Shown: positions 1 through 12,571 of the stretch, piece after piece
How positions within the stretch are numbered: position 1 is the first letter of the stretch
Layout of the letters: every line of letters begins with the position of its first letter
DNA from: Hofstenia miamia
Lineage: Eukaryota > Xenacoelomorpha > Acoela > Hofsteniidae
Direction of reading: 5' to 3'
Length of the DNA: 64,000 nucleotides
Assembly: GCA_900660155.1 (NCBI GenBank)
Contig: CABFPE010000502.1
Coordinates: 491,212 to 555,211 of the forward strand
Program-made: the position numbers and the translations under genes
Notes under the pieces: model-generated
What the model saw: only the letters and a program-made list of their open reading frames with translations
The model's database searches: none
Told to the model about the DNA's origin: nothing

Positions 1-477
1 AAAAACTATTTGTGTTTGTGTACAAAGCGACTATTGGTACTAAAATACATGAACATGCTATCATTATTCAAGATATTATGGATTTGATATTTATACCGGT
101 ACAATAATTGTACATGTACATCATTCTTGCACAAGATTTTTGAAGCTTACATTATTAAGAGATGCAATCAAGAAAATCTATTGAATAATCAATTAAATCT
201 AAATATTTCTCTTAGAATTTAAGGCATACCCCATTGTGGGGATCAAGTCAATTCTAAATGTATATAGATTTGGAAATGTGATAGTCCATTATTTTCCTGA
301 AAGCCATAATTTTAATTGAAATTTGGAGAAAAAATTTATTTGCTAAAGATAAACATCAACTCTTATCCTGCATGCACATGCACATGTTTGAAATGCACAG
401 CATGAGCTTGGCCAAACAAATAGCAACCGGAAAGTGTATTGTATAATCTCTGCCACTTCTTACAAAATTTCATATAT

Positions 478-728
478 TTATAGTTTGCTTTTGTTGGAAA
501 AATCCATGATGCTTTCATATATCGCTACCACGGCAGCTCCTCCCAAACCAAGATTATGCTGAAGACCAACTTTTGCATTTTTCACTTGACGACCTCCAGC
601 TATCCCACGTAGATGCAAATATATTTCAACGCATTGCGCAACACCAGTCGCTCCTAATGGATGACCTTTTCCAATTAGTCCCCCACTGGGGTTTATAACA
701 CACTTTCTTTTGCCTATTGTTATTTCTG
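478..728 (-). CDS. Thiolase exon 5 (C-terminus with SKL)
   Basis: Encodes residues 336-417. It contains INPSGG, the catalytic-loop GHPLGATG and NLGLGGA, then a TAA stop directly after Ser-Lys-Leu. The acceptor AG lies at 729-730. The entry phase (two bases) matches the one-base overhang of exon 4. The SKL ending predicts PEX5-dependent import into peroxisomes. Confidence 0.88.
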
Positions 729-3700
729 CTTTCCAATGTGGGATTTTGAAAATAATAATATTAAAATATTTATGTCGAACATAATGTAACACAGAATTCG
801 AGAAATGAACATTTATTAGGGCGGGGCTGAAGCTCGATATTCAAATGCAAGCATAGTCAGAAAATATTTTAAAGTTGTAACATTTCTCTTAACTCTACGA
901 TACAAATTTGTGAACTGAAAAATATATAAAATAGAGGAAGGAAACTATATGCTACAAAATATGTGTGAAGACAGTTGTTGTAAGCCTACAAAGTTTGAGA
1001 ATTACTCTTGATCGAAACTGATAGAGATAGCATGAAATGAAACGACGATGGCAATCTGCTAGGTTTTCTTGTCGTCGGAATCCATAAAATTGATAGAGAT
1101 TTGATCCGGCGTAAATGAGGCGATAGCTTTTAGATGCCAAACAGTTTTCCTCAGTGAAGTCATTGCACAAAGAACCAGTGGTCACAGAATATTGTTGAAC
1201 CAGGTTGTGCTTAAAGAATAACGATGATGACTATGATTTGAGCTTTTTTGAGAAATGTTTGTTCTCCAAGGTGGGCTCGATTAGAAAACACTTCTCATTT
1301 ATTGAAGCCATTCAAGAAAACAGCTTACACGAAGTCTAATATCTAATCCACTGCACTGTTTTCTGACATTCACTTTTCAAACAGAACATTTCATTTGCTT
1401 AAGTATCTTAGCTACATTAATAGTAATGTCGTGTATTGCTATTCTCTCTACGTATGTCACTATTAGATCCTTTTAGAAATTGGTAGCGCGCTTCATCATT
1501 TGCAAGGCAATGTATTTCTATTTCTGTACTTCAGTAACTTCCTTTGAAAGCAAATGGTCTTAGTCGATTACCCTGATTCTAAAACCAATAATATTGATTA
1601 AATAGCACATGATTGAAAGGAAGTTATCGCTTAGAAATAAAAACATAAAATAGAAAAACTGTAATATATAAAGCGACATTTTGGAGAATGACGAGAGTAA
1701 GAGCATTTACACGCAATAAATTGAGAACATGATACATCCATCTTCATTATATCAGAATGTGGAATAATTTCAACCAATTTTAAGAGTCTATGCTTTAATC
1801 CATTTGGATTGAAAAAATCAACATTTTCTTAGAGGAAGTCCACCAAGCATCAGACCTAGCAGCAAAATAAATTATAATTTTAAGGATTGGTCTCAATTTA
1901 AATAATTAGCCATTTGAATTATTAACCCTATTGTTACTTTTATGTAACAAACTGATATATGCTAAAACATATCCTTATGCCTGAATTTCTCAATAAGAAA
2001 TCCGATTTTTGGTAAGATATTCATATTATTTCCATAAATAGTGTTCATATAACGAGGCGGTGTAATGCCCATGGGAACAACAACCACCCTGAAATAGTAT
2101 GTTTTTTGAAGAAAAACAGTGTGAGTCCCGCCCAAACGCGCTTGGACGCTACAGCACCAAGTCACAAACTTAAGACGAAAAGGAAAGAAGGAGACGATTC
2201 TCTATCATATGGTGTTTTTAGATTTTAAAAATCTTCAATAGTTCATGAGTTATAAACATTTAAAATTTTTTTGTTGAAGTACTTACAAAATTCCTAGCGG
2301 AAATAGAGTTAAGAACTAGACTGAACTGCCAAGAAACTGTCATAGTCATGCTTATTTATTAAAAATACAATTGTATTTTCACAGGATTTTTACATTTCGC
2401 TGGTATATGAATATCGAGCTACAGTCACAATTTTATTAATTTTTAGCTATTAACACATTTATAAGCGACTATGTAAAATTTCTATTAGTGTTTCTTATTA
2501 AAAAATAAATTTACATAATAATGTAATAGCTATTTTAATAATTACCTTTATATAAATGTCTATATATAAATAGCATAGCAATTTGCAAGTCTAATAGAAG
2601 ATGACTTGTAATTTTAAACCAATTTTCAATCCATCCTATTATTGTGACTAATAAAAAATTTAATCTGTTTATATTTGTGATATTAATTAAGCTTTGCGTA
2701 CGTTATTCATTCTTTGTGTATATAAATAATAAAACAAATATAATATTTCTTTCTAATGAAAATCTAAGCTAGTTTTCAAATTACAGATAAATACTTCCCA
2801 AACCTTTTCCGAAAGTGACCGTAGTAGCTTCAAATTGTAATATTACTTTGAGTGAAGAAAAAGCCTTTTTGAGTAAACAATCATCGTTATTAAGAAATCA
2901 TATTAAGAGACATATTATAGACACTAACTTTGCTCAATATTAATAATTCGAGTTTAATAATCGAATAATAGTAGTTGTTGTTTTTCTGAAATGTCTTTCC
3001 AAATGCAACTGAATGAGTCGCTGCAATTGTTAAGCTGATGCTACACGATCATGCATGAAACTAGTATTCAGGGTAAAACATGCCTTTATATTCTGGTGTT
3101 GAATTGACAGTACATCGATTCAAAAAATTCAAAATTTTATACTGTATCAACTGTAATATAGTATGATTTTACTAAAAAATATATTTGTTAATTGCCCTAA
3201 TCGTTATTGATTCAATCTCCACATTTTAACATTTATTCGTGCATAATGTGGTAAAAATTCTGTAGAACCCATATTTTTTCATTTGGAATATTCGTCCAGG
3301 AAAGGTTTTTTACTTTAAAGCTGAAATTGATATGTGCCGTAATTTTACTAAGGTAATACTGGTAATATTTAGCGATGGAAAACAGAAAACCAACCATTAG
3401 CTTTGTTAAGTCCAAGAGCTTCATAGCTTAGGAGCTCATTTATAGTAAAACAATCATGCAACTCAACGACATCCAAGTCTTCCGGACTTAGCGTACTCCA
3501 CTTGTAGACATTTTCAGATGCCAGACGTGTCATTTGCATGCCAACCACGTTTCTCATGTCGCCAGAGTCAAATGTGGAAGGCAGGTCTGAAATCATTGAG
3601 ATCGCAGACATTCTCACACAAGGAGACTTAAAAGTATATTTATTTAAGTTGTATAATGCTGATTTATCTTTGCATTAGCCTACTTATAAGTGCCTCTTTC

Positions 3701-4151
3701 AACATTATATAGTGAAATTATTATAAACATCAACCTTAAATGTCTTAAATATTCATGTGAATGCATGATCAATTTAAAAGTTTTATGCATTTAAAGATTT
3801 TAGGGCTCATTGCAATTATATATTTATGCCCAGAAAATCGAATCCGAATATTGTAATATTGTGATATTCATAATAGAATTTGGATTAATTTCGTATGTAA
3901 GGTAACAAACGACGTATTGACACCCTTTGTAGGAGAAAATTCAGAATTGAGAACTTCAGAAGTTTAATATTTTTATTAATACAAAAGAGAATATAAGAAG
4001 GTACTTGAAATGCCCTATTTCTTTACACACGTCATTCTATAATGTTTTCGATAATTTTTTAAAATACTAAATTATTTAATCTAACTGTAAACATTTTTAC
4101 CAACAAGCAAATAACTCGAAAATGTCGAAATGAAGAGCATATTACTCAAGC

Positions 4152-4187
<36 letters not shown>

Positions 4188-5596
4188 GCGTTATCACTAT
4201 ATACTTTTAAGCTTTTGCTGTGTTTTTCGCTAACCAAGATTACTGCTGCTGCGCCATCAGAAGGAGGGCAGCATTGGTAAAGTGTCAACGGATCTACTAC
4301 AACTTTTGAATGCAATACATCATTTAAGTCAACTTCTTTCTTTGAAATAGCGTTTGGATTTTTACATGCATTGTTGTGATTTTTCACTGCAACTTTTGCT
4401 AGGGTTTCTCTAGTTATCCTTCTCAACTCCATGTGCTCCTTTGCAGCTGCGCCAAACAATTGAGCAGCTAATGGAGCATCTGTTACTTGAGTCTTTTCTC
4501 TCAGACATTTCAAGTGGTGTTCCAATGGATTTGGTTGAATTTCTAAGCCCCATTCAAATGACTAGTTTATTAATTATATAGTTTTACACAAAAAATGTTT
4601 CTTTCAGTTTCTAACGTATTTCATTCCTCGAATTATTAACTAGTCAATTTGATCCCATACACTTTGGCAACTATTCTTGCAAAACATGTATTATATAAAT
4701 AAAAACATGGGGCTGTTTTGCTACGTCATTATTGCCAAAATGTAATATTATTTTTTCACCATTTGCAGCACGTAGTGGTCCACGTCTCATTTTCTCGAAT
4801 CCAACGACCAAAACTCTATCAAATCTCCCCCCTGCAATTAATTGTGCTGAGAGATAAAGAGCGCTGCCTCCACTGGCACAATTGTTATGAACATTGATAA
4901 TGGGAATTCCGGTTAATCCGTTGGAGTAAAGAGCTCTTTGGCCACAAGCCGAGTCCCCATTTACATAACTTCGAGTTTGAAATTTTTTATAATTTGAGCA
5001 AGTGATAAATTTTAANATGTGGAAGGCAGGTCTGAAATCATTGAGATCGCAGACATTCTCACACAAGGAGACTTAAAAGTATATTTATTTAAGTTGTATA
5101 ATGCTGATTTATCTTTGCATTAGCCTACTTATAAGTGCCTCTTTCAACATTATATAGTGAAATTATTATAAACATCAACCTTAAATGTCTTAAATATTCA
5201 TGTGAATGCATGATCAATTTAAAAGTTTTATGCATTTAAAGATTTTAGGGCTCATTGCAATTATATATTTATGCCCAGAAAATCGAATCCGAATATTGTA
5301 ATATTGTGATATTCATAATAGAATTTGGATTAATTTCGTATGTAAGGTAACAAACGACGTATTGACACCCTTTGTAGGAGAAAATTCAGAATTGAGAACT
5401 TCAGAAGTTTAATATTTTTATTAATACAAAAGAGAATATAAGAAGGTACTTGAAATGCCCTATTTCTTTACACACGTCATTCTATAATGTTTTCGATAAT
5501 TTTTTAAAATACTAAATTATTTAATCTAACTGTAAACATTTTTACCAACAAGCAAATAACTCGAAAATGTCGAAATGAAGAGCATATTACTCAAGC

Positions 5597-5632
<36 letters not shown>

Positions 5633-6812
5633 GCGTTATCACTATATACTTTTAAGCTTTTGCTGTGTTTTTCGCTAACCAAGATTACTGCTGCTGCGCC
5701 ATCAGAAGGAGGGCAGCATTGGTAAAGTGTCAACGGATCTACTACAACTTTTGAATGCAATACATCATTTAAGTCAACTTCTTTCTTTGAAATAGCGTTT
5801 GGATTTTTACATGCATTGTTGTGATTTTTCACTGCAACTTTTGCTAGGGTTTCTCTAGTTATCCTTCTCAACTCCATGTGCTCCTTTGCAGCTGCGCCAA
5901 ACAATTGAGCAGCTAATGGAGCATCTGTTACTTGAGTCTTTTCTCTCAGACATTTCAAGTGGTGTTCCAATGGATTTGGTTGAATTTCTAAGCCCCATTC
6001 AAATGACTAGTTTATTAATTATATAGTTTTACACAAAAAATGTTTCTTTCAGTTTCTAACGTATTTCATTCCTCGAATTATTAACTAGTCAATTTGATCC
6101 CATACACTTTGGCAACTATTCTTGCAAAACATGTATTATATAAATAAAAACATGGGGCTGTTTTGCTACGTCATTATTGCCAAAATGTAATATTATTTTT
6201 TCACCATTTGCAGCACGTAGTGGTCCACGTCTCATTTTCTCGAATCCAACGACCAAAACTCTATCAAATCTCCCCCCTGCAATTAATTGTGCTGAGAGAT
6301 AAAGAGCGCTGCCTCCACTGGCACAATTGTTATGAACATTGATAATGGGAATTCCGGTTAATCCGTTGGAGTAAAGAGCTCTTTGGCCACAAGCCGAGTC
6401 CCCATTTACATAACTTCGAGTTTGAAATTTTTTATAATTTGAGCAAGTGATAAATTTTAACTATCGAAAAAAGGCTACTGCTTGAAAAAAAATAAATGCA
6501 ACTTTGAATACTTTTACGAATTTAACCATATCTTATTTTAGCTGAACAAGACTAGTTTTAGTTATATAAATTAATCTTGTCTGAGTGAACACACTTAGAA
6601 TTTTTTCTCAAAATTTTGTGGTTTTTTAATTACTCGCGAATTCAGCTATCATCGAAAATCTGATCAAAAATAACTTTTATCTAATGGGAAATTGGTGATA
6701 AAAAATACAACATTTTTAATATGACAGAGTTGCATAATGTAGCAATAAGAAATACTTAAAGAGTTCAGAATTTAAGAGAAACAGCATATTTTGTATGGTA
6801 TATAAATAAATA

Positions 6813-6857
<45 letters not shown>

Positions 6858-8796
6858 AATAACATTCAACAATATGCTTGCATTGTATGAATAGTACTAA
6901 CTGCAAATGTTATTACTTCATTTTCTGGGGAATTCTAATTTATATATGCAAAATTTGTAAATTCGTCTAAATTTTACTATTAATATAATAGAATATATAC
7001 TCTGAATGATAATTACGATCTTTTATGCTTGCTTATAATTTCTAACCCAACGACTGCCATTTGGACATCTTTGTAATCCATTTTGGCATCTTCCAGAGCT
7101 TTTCCGACAGCTTCATTAACCATATCAGTATATAACCAATCGGGTTTTGCACCAGCGCGCTCAAACTTAGTAATTCCCGCACCAGCAACATACACATTGT
7201 TGGAAAATTGCCCCATTGTTTAAACTACTGTCGAAAAGAAAGAAAGATGGTGATGTTAAATTTTACATCTGGTTTCAATTATTTCCATCATAAGCATTTG
7301 GCAACATTTATGGAAATTTGATCTGTAAAGGATTCGGAAATCAATAAGCATTTTAGTTGTTTATAACAGCAGATAATTTCGTATAATACGTGTACTCGAA
7401 TTCAAAAACCTCATTTCTTAAAAACAAGAAGCGACCTTTGTCATGGCGTTCATGCTTTAACATGCAAAGTTAGCTCGTAAGAGTTAACTAGTATCTAAAC
7501 AAATTTTTGCCATAAAATAAAAAACTGTTATTTCAGAGGAGTAATTTCTATAAATATTGATGTTTCCGACAACAAAAACATGTATTCATTTCTGTATTCA
7601 AGTTAAATCATATAGTAAATTGTAATTTATGTTAATTGTAATAGAATCGCACGTAAAAATTTAACTATGCATTGAGCACATTAAGTAAGCATTGGAAATA
7701 ATATAAAATTATGATGAAAGATATAATACATATCAAAAATCAGATAGTATCTAAATATTTGATTATCAGTTTCTGAAATCTAAGACAAATGTCAGAAGCT
7801 TACACAGATACAAATCCTATGGAATGGCCTTGCGAATTCATGCCATTTCTTGAGATTCCCATTATGTAATATGAAATTGAAGTTTAATAGCCTGTTTCTA
7901 TACGAAATTAATTTCAATTATGGAAACATAATGTTTTTAAAATGGAAACACATTGTAAATGCTTAAAATCTGAAATACCGTACATTGTGGAAACATAATG
8001 CAAATATAGTGCTTACATTATGCAATATAAATTTTTCCATTTTCAAAATTGAATATCAAAAATAAACTGTTGGTATGTACATATATGGGACAATATTTAT
8101 TAAGCAAAGAAGAATATTTGAAGAATTTTATTGTTAACTCCATAGCCTATTTTTCTATATTAAAAATAAAAATAAGAATAACATTAAGAATTCTTTGTTC
8201 GAAAAGAACTTGACAATTATATAACTGATAACTTATCAAATAGCGTCATTATAGTGTACAAAGTGATGTTTACAATAGAATTAAGCATGCGTAGGTTTGA
8301 GGCATTATTACTATGTAATTAGTGACGTGAAATAGTGTAATCACTATTGTAATATTTTAAACACGGCCAGGATTTTTCTGATATACATTTTTGTTTTAGT
8401 AAAAATGTTTTTACTGCTTTTTAAAAGACTTAACATTATTATTATATTTAATAACTAACAAATTTAATGCAAGGAAATTTGTTTGATTTCTTTCTGATAT
8501 TGATGTTAAAGTACGGAAACTTGATTAAATTGTAAAGCGGAAATTCATTAACTATCTTAGGGAAGTTTACTACGTTATTCAAAATGATTAGCTGTCTTAG
8601 GGAAGGGTAGTTGTAGCAATTTAATCTTTTGCTTTGCTAGAGTTTTTTTGACACACCTATAGCCCATTTAAACTGGACTTCAAGCTTTTTTAAAGGGAAT
8701 CATTTAAATTGGTGAGGTCACTATGAAAATGTGCATGAAACATTTTGATTACTGCTGTGCNGAAACAGCATATTTTGTATGGTATATAAATAAATA

Positions 8797-8833
<37 letters not shown>

Positions 8834-9192
8834 AATAACATTCAACAATATGCTTGCATTGTATGAATAGTACTAACTGCAAATGTTATTACTTCATTTT
8901 CTGGGGAATTCTAATTTATATATGCAAAATTTGTAAATTCGTCTAAATTTTACTATTAATATAATAGAATATATACTCTGAATGATAATTACGATCTTTT
9001 ATGCTTGCTTATAATTTCTAACCCAACGACTGCCATTTGGACATCTTTGTAATCCATTTTGGCATCTTCCAGAGCTTTTCCGACAGCTTCATTAACCATA
9101 TCAGTATATAACCAATCGGGTTTTGCACCAGCGCGCTCAAACTTAGTAATTCCCGCACCAGCAACATACACATTGTTGGAAAATTGCCCCAT
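478..9192 (-). CDS. Peroxisomal 3-ketoacyl-CoA thiolase, SCPx/DAF-22 type (gene span, five exons)
   Basis: Thiolytic enzyme of peroxisomal beta-oxidation (branched-chain and very-long-chain acyl-CoA, bile-acid or ascaroside-type side chains in relatives). Exons 9023-9192 (or its duplicate 7047-7216), 4725-4968, 4205-4561, 3395-3626 and 478-728 join in phase with GT-AG borders to a 417-residue protein. Visible landmarks: nucleophile Cys87 in NNCASGG, HDCF at 314-317, GHPLGATG with His357, QHNLGLGGA near 391, and a C-terminal SKL peroxisomal signal. Mammalian SCPx carries a fused SCP2 domain after the thiolase; here the protein stops with its own SKL, as in stand-alone nematode DAF-22. The stretch between exons 2 and 3 is about 18 residues longer than usual, and the loop before INPSGG is about 7 shorter, so a small missed exon in the 2.7-kb last intron is possible. 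Exons 1, 2 and 3 appear twice because of assembly duplication. Confidence 0.9.
729..3394 (-). other. Thiolase intron 4
   Basis: AT-rich 2.7-kb intron. I see no gene, repeat array or transposon with clear termini. A small exon coding about 7-13 residues of the thiolase loop could be hidden here; I could not place one. Confidence 0.6.
3395..3626 (-). CDS. Thiolase exon 4 (HDCF exon)
   Basis: Encodes residues 258-334 plus one base. It begins in phase after TTTTAAG and ends at a GT donor (3393-3394). It carries SDLPSTF and ELHDCF, both typical of SCP2-type thiolases. The first 55 bases recur at 5017-5071 because of the duplicated block. Confidence 0.88.
4155..4184. repeat. (TA)n microsatellite
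   Basis: Pure TA run in the intron just past the donor of thiolase exon 3. It is duplicated at 5600-5629 with the same length. Confidence 0.95.
4205..4561 (-). CDS. Thiolase exon 3
   Basis: Encodes residues 139-257 (119 codons, phase 0 at both ends). It matches the SCPx segment running from the lid region through KEHMEL, KNHNN and [11 protein letters not shown]. Acceptor CTAG lies at 4562-4565 and the donor GTATAT follows LysAAA at 4205. Duplicated at 5650-6006. Confidence 0.88.
4725..4968 (-). CDS. Thiolase exon 2 (active-site Cys exon)
   Basis: Encodes the end of codon 57 and residues 58-138, with [19 protein letters not shown] (Cys87) and VVGFEKM. The start is set by the AG at 4969-4970, whose phase fits exon 1. 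A donor at 4760 (ATGGTGAA) looks stronger but breaks the frame into exon 3; the GAC/GTAG donor at 4725 keeps phase 0 and is preferred, although it adds a poorly conserved tail. Duplicated at 6170-6413. Confidence 0.8.
5650..6006 (-). CDS. Duplicate of thiolase exon 3
   Basis: Same protein sequence as 4205-4561, within duplicated block A. Probably the same genomic exon present twice in the assembly. Confidence 0.75.
6170..6413 (-). CDS. Duplicate of thiolase exon 2
   Basis: Same as 4725-4968, offset 1445, within duplicated block A. One of the two copies is probably not a separate locus. Confidence 0.75.
6817..6855. repeat. (TA)n microsatellite, longer allele
   Basis: Uninterrupted TA run of about 39 bases in intron 1 of the thiolase gene. 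The matching tract in the second copy of block B is 8 bases shorter. Confidence 0.95.
7047..7216 (-). CDS. Thiolase exon 1 (duplicate copy)
   Basis: Identical coding content to 9023-9192, within duplicated block B: start codon, VAGAGITKF and DVQMAVVG, then a GTTAGA donor. Either copy can supply the first exon; this one lies nearer to exon 2. Confidence 0.8.
8799..8831. repeat. (TA)n microsatellite, shorter allele
   Basis: TA run matching 6817-6855 but 8 bases shorter; the only difference I found between the two copies of block B. Confidence 0.9.
9023..9192 (-). CDS. Thiolase exon 1
   Basis: Encodes residues 1-56 plus two bases of Gly57. The ATG is preceded by TTTAAACA on the coding strand. 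The N-terminus starts the thiolase fold almost at once ([11 protein letters not shown]), with no PTS2 or mitochondrial presequence, consistent with targeting by the C-terminal SKL. The donor is GTTAGA (9021-9022). Confidence 0.85.
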
Positions 9193-10665
9193 TGTTTAAA
9201 CTACTGTCGAAAAGAAAGAAAGATGGTGATGTTAAATTTTACATCTGGTTTCAATTATTTCCATCATAAGCATTTGGCAACATTTATGGAAATTTGATCT
9301 GTAAAGGATTCGGAAATCAATAAGCATTTTAGTTGTTTATAACAGCAGATAATTTCGTATAATACGTGTACTCGAATTCAAAAACCTCATTTCTTAAAAA
9401 CAAGAAGCGACCTTTGTCATGGCGTTCATGCTTTAACATGCAAAGTTAGCTCGTAAGAGTTAACTAGTATCTAAACAAATTTTTGCCATAAAATAAAAAA
9501 CTGTTATTTCAGAGGAGTAATTTCTATAAATATTGATGTTTCCGACAACAAAAACATGTATTCATTTCTGTATTCAAGTTAAATCATATAGTAAATTGTA
9601 ATTTATGTTAATTGTAATAGAATCGCACGTAAAAATTTAACTATGCATTGAGCACATTAAGTAAGCATTGGAAATAATATAAAATTATGATGAAAGATAT
9701 AATACATATCAAAAATCAGATAGTATCTAAATATTTGATTATCAGTTTCTGAAATCTAAGACAAATGTCAGAAGCTTACACAGATACAAATCCTATGGAA
9801 TGGCCTTGCGAATTCATGCCATTTCTTGAGATTCCCATTATGTAATATGAAATTGAAGTTTAATAGCCTGTTTCTATACGAAATTAATTTCAATTATGGA
9901 AACATAATGTTTTTAAAATGGAAACACATTGTAAATGCTTAAAATCTGAAATACCGTACATTGTGGAAACATAATGCAAATATAGTGCTTACATTATGCA
10001 ATATAAATTTTTCCATTTTCAAAATTGAATATCAAAAATAAACTGTTGGTATGTACATATATGGGACAATATTTATTAAGCAAAGAAGAATATTTGAAGA
10101 ATTTTATTGTTAACTCCATAGCCTATTTTTCTATATTAAAAATAAAAATAAGAATAACATTAAGAATTCTTTGTTCGAAAAGAACTTGACAATTATATAA
10201 CTGATAACTTATCAAATAGCGTCATTATAGTGTACAAAGTGATGTTTACAATAGAATTAAGCATGCGTAGGTTTGAGGCATTATTACTATGTAATTAGTG
10301 ACGTGAAATAGTGTAATCACTATTGTAATATTTTAAACACGGCCAGGATTTTTCTGATATACATTTTTGTTTTAGTAAAAATGTTTTTACTGCTTTTTAA
10401 AAGACTTAACATTATTATTATATTTAATAACTAACAAATTTAATGCAAGGAAATTTGTTTGATTTCTTTCTGATATTGATGTTAAAGTACGGAAACTTGA
10501 TTAAATTGTAAAGCGGAAATTCATTAACTATCTTAGGGAAGTTTACTACGTTATTCAAAATGATTAGCTGTCTTAGGGAAGGGTAGTTGTAGCAATTTAA
10601 TCTTTTGCTTTGCTAGAGTTTTTTTGACACACCTATAGCCCATTTAAACTGGACTTCAAGCTTTT

Positions 10666-12370
10666 TTAAAGGGAATCATTTAAATTGGTGAGGTCACTAT
10701 GAAAATGTGCATGAAACATTTTGATTACTGCTGTGCAAGGAAATTGGCCTGCAATGTATGAAATGCTTTTAATGCCCATAGCAAACCTTTTCACTATAGC
10801 ATTTATTTGAACTTTGAATTGTAGGTTCGAATCCAAGCAAGGCTTCTTGAGGTAGCCTTGATTTAAAGTAACTCTTAAGTATCTAAGTGTATCATTATTC
10901 AAAATAAGAGTGTAATTTATTGTAATTCATTTTACTAGAAGGTTGCATTATGCAAAATTTGGTGTTCTTTACGTTACTAATCGATTTATGCATGCTAGTA
11001 TACTTACAAAACTTAATACAATTTAATTTAATAACGTTTGCAGGTGTATCAATCGATTTATGTCTACAAATAATACAGGTATCATCAGCATATTGAAATA
11101 AATTGCAGTTTATAACTATACACATGTCATTAAAATATATGCTAAACAGCAGCAGTTAGAAATTTCAACGTCATTGCTGTGCATGTATCTATTCGAATCC
11201 TTGAGCTTATCAATAGTAGTATAACTAGTTCGATTATTGGTGGCATCACGAATATATTTCCAGCTTAGATTATGGATTGGGAGCATTTTTGTACTCTCGC
11301 TTTATACATACATTGAACGCTTTCCGGTTTCAATATTAGAAATATTTCTTGCCTTTTTGTACAGTGAAAAATTTTGAGGAGTTCAAGAATTACAAAATGT
11401 ATTATACGCATTCCCTTTTGAGTTATACACCTTTTTCATACATCCGCTAATCACGGTTTGAAAGAATACTTATCAGCCTGAAAAAAGTTATTTGAAGAAA
11501 TGATAGTCTTTTTTGGAGTGTATTGAAATGCAATTCAAATATTTTTCTAAGGTTTTCCAGCATTAAATTTGGATCACCCGCAAAATATTCTCCTAGCCAG
11601 TTTTCAAGCGATAAGGAGAAATTAAGATTATCGAGACAGTTATATGAGTCTTATGTCTAGTTGTTATTCATTTCCTTAGTTTTTGCGAAAGTGACTCTAA
11701 TTTTGCAACCAATAGTGGTGATGCAATGATCTGAGAAAGAACACTCATATATGGGTAGTATTTATAAGTAGTTTTGATATTTTTGGTAAAATAATGTAAA
11801 CTATCATGGTATTGCTAGATCCAGTAATTCGTGTTGGAGAAGTTGTATTGGCCATATTCAGATTGAACATATTTAGGAAAAATTTGAATTTTGTTGAAAA
11901 AAGTTGAGGTTCCAGTCACCAAACAGCATCATGTCTTTTCTGAACATGCAAGTATAAGTTCATGTCCCAATTATTTAATAAATTCAAAGGAATATGATTT
12001 ATTAGGTAAGTAAGAAATATTAAGCAATTGCTTCTTAAGAAATGAGTTTTTTTATAGGATTGTCGATTTCAATCCATAAACTTTCGAATTAGGAATAGTG
12101 CTATTAAGGTCGAAGCGAGGTACTAAGAAAAGCACACCTCCACCCTTACATTTTTCTAATAGATTTTAAAGAGTTCTATCCTTTGGAATACAGAAAATAT
12201 AATAGTATCATACATTGTCTGGATGATTACTGCTTAAACATGTTTTAGAAATGCCTAGTAGCACATCGTTCTTAAAATGTGAAATAAACTGTTTAAATGT
12301 ATGTTTTTGTCTAGATAAGTTTTGAACATTTAAATGGACCTAGTTAATCGAATTATTTTTACGAACTATC
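10666..12370 (-). pseudogene. Decayed CR1/jockey-like non-LTR retrotransposon
   Basis: On the minus strand, 12370-11880 encodes endonuclease-like pieces (ALLGIS, GGGVLFLVPRF), then a reverse-transcriptase piece with the catalytic FQYADD (about 11095-11080), then a C-terminal piece with YLRVTLNQGYLKK and INAIVKRFAMGIKS at 10900-10700. The order endonuclease, RT, RT-tail is that of CR1/jockey elements. Stops and frameshifts break every domain, so it is dead. The endonuclease part closely matches 43050-43490 on the plus strand at the DNA level. Confidence 0.75.
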
Positions 12371-12571
12371 GCACTGATGTTAGAGTCATATGTATGTTCA
12401 GGTTCAGGATTTTTTCAAACCCATGACTAGTAAGAAGGAATAACAAAGCAATAGATATTTCTAGTACTTTTCTTTAGCTATCATTATAACAAAAAATTCT
12501 ATGGGTTTTAATAAGAATTTACAAATTTAAGAAAAAAGCTAAATTCAAATTAAAAAATTTGACACTACCCA

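Larger units (their letters stand above)
3572..5015. repeat. Duplicated block A, copy 1
   Basis: This 1444-base block is repeated at 5017-6460, offset 1445, with a single N at 5016 between the copies. The embedded open frame translates identically in both copies and even the TA tract has the same length. This points to an uncollapsed contig overlap rather than a biological tandem duplication. Confidence 0.9.
5017..6460. repeat. Duplicated block A, copy 2
   Basis: Second copy of 3572-5015, starting right after the lone N at 5016. It carries a 5' piece of exon 4 (5017-5071), exon 3 (5650-6006) and exon 2 (6170-6413). Read literally it would give the gene two catalytic-Cys exons, which is why I treat it as an assembly overlap. 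Confidence 0.9.
6778..8760. repeat. Duplicated block B, copy 1
   Basis: This 1983-base block recurs at 8762-10736 with a lone N at 8761 at the join. The copies differ by 8 bases in the TA tract (6817-6855 against about 8799-8831), as expected for two alleles or polymerase slippage. It contains thiolase exon 1. Confidence 0.9.
8762..10736. repeat. Duplicated block B, copy 2
   Basis: Repeat of 6778-8760 following the single N at 8761. The sequence continues into unique DNA at 10737. Apart from exon 1 I see no gene in it. Confidence 0.9.

Noticed and set aside
5017-6460. A second thiolase gene or tandem exon duplication
   Set aside because: Exact identity over 1444 bases with a single N at the border is better explained by assembly overlap.
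10826-10836. Perfect B-box-like GGTTCGAATCC suggesting a tRNA
   Set aside because: No A box or stems upstream, and on the other strand it encodes part of the retroelement RT tail (LDSNLQFKV).
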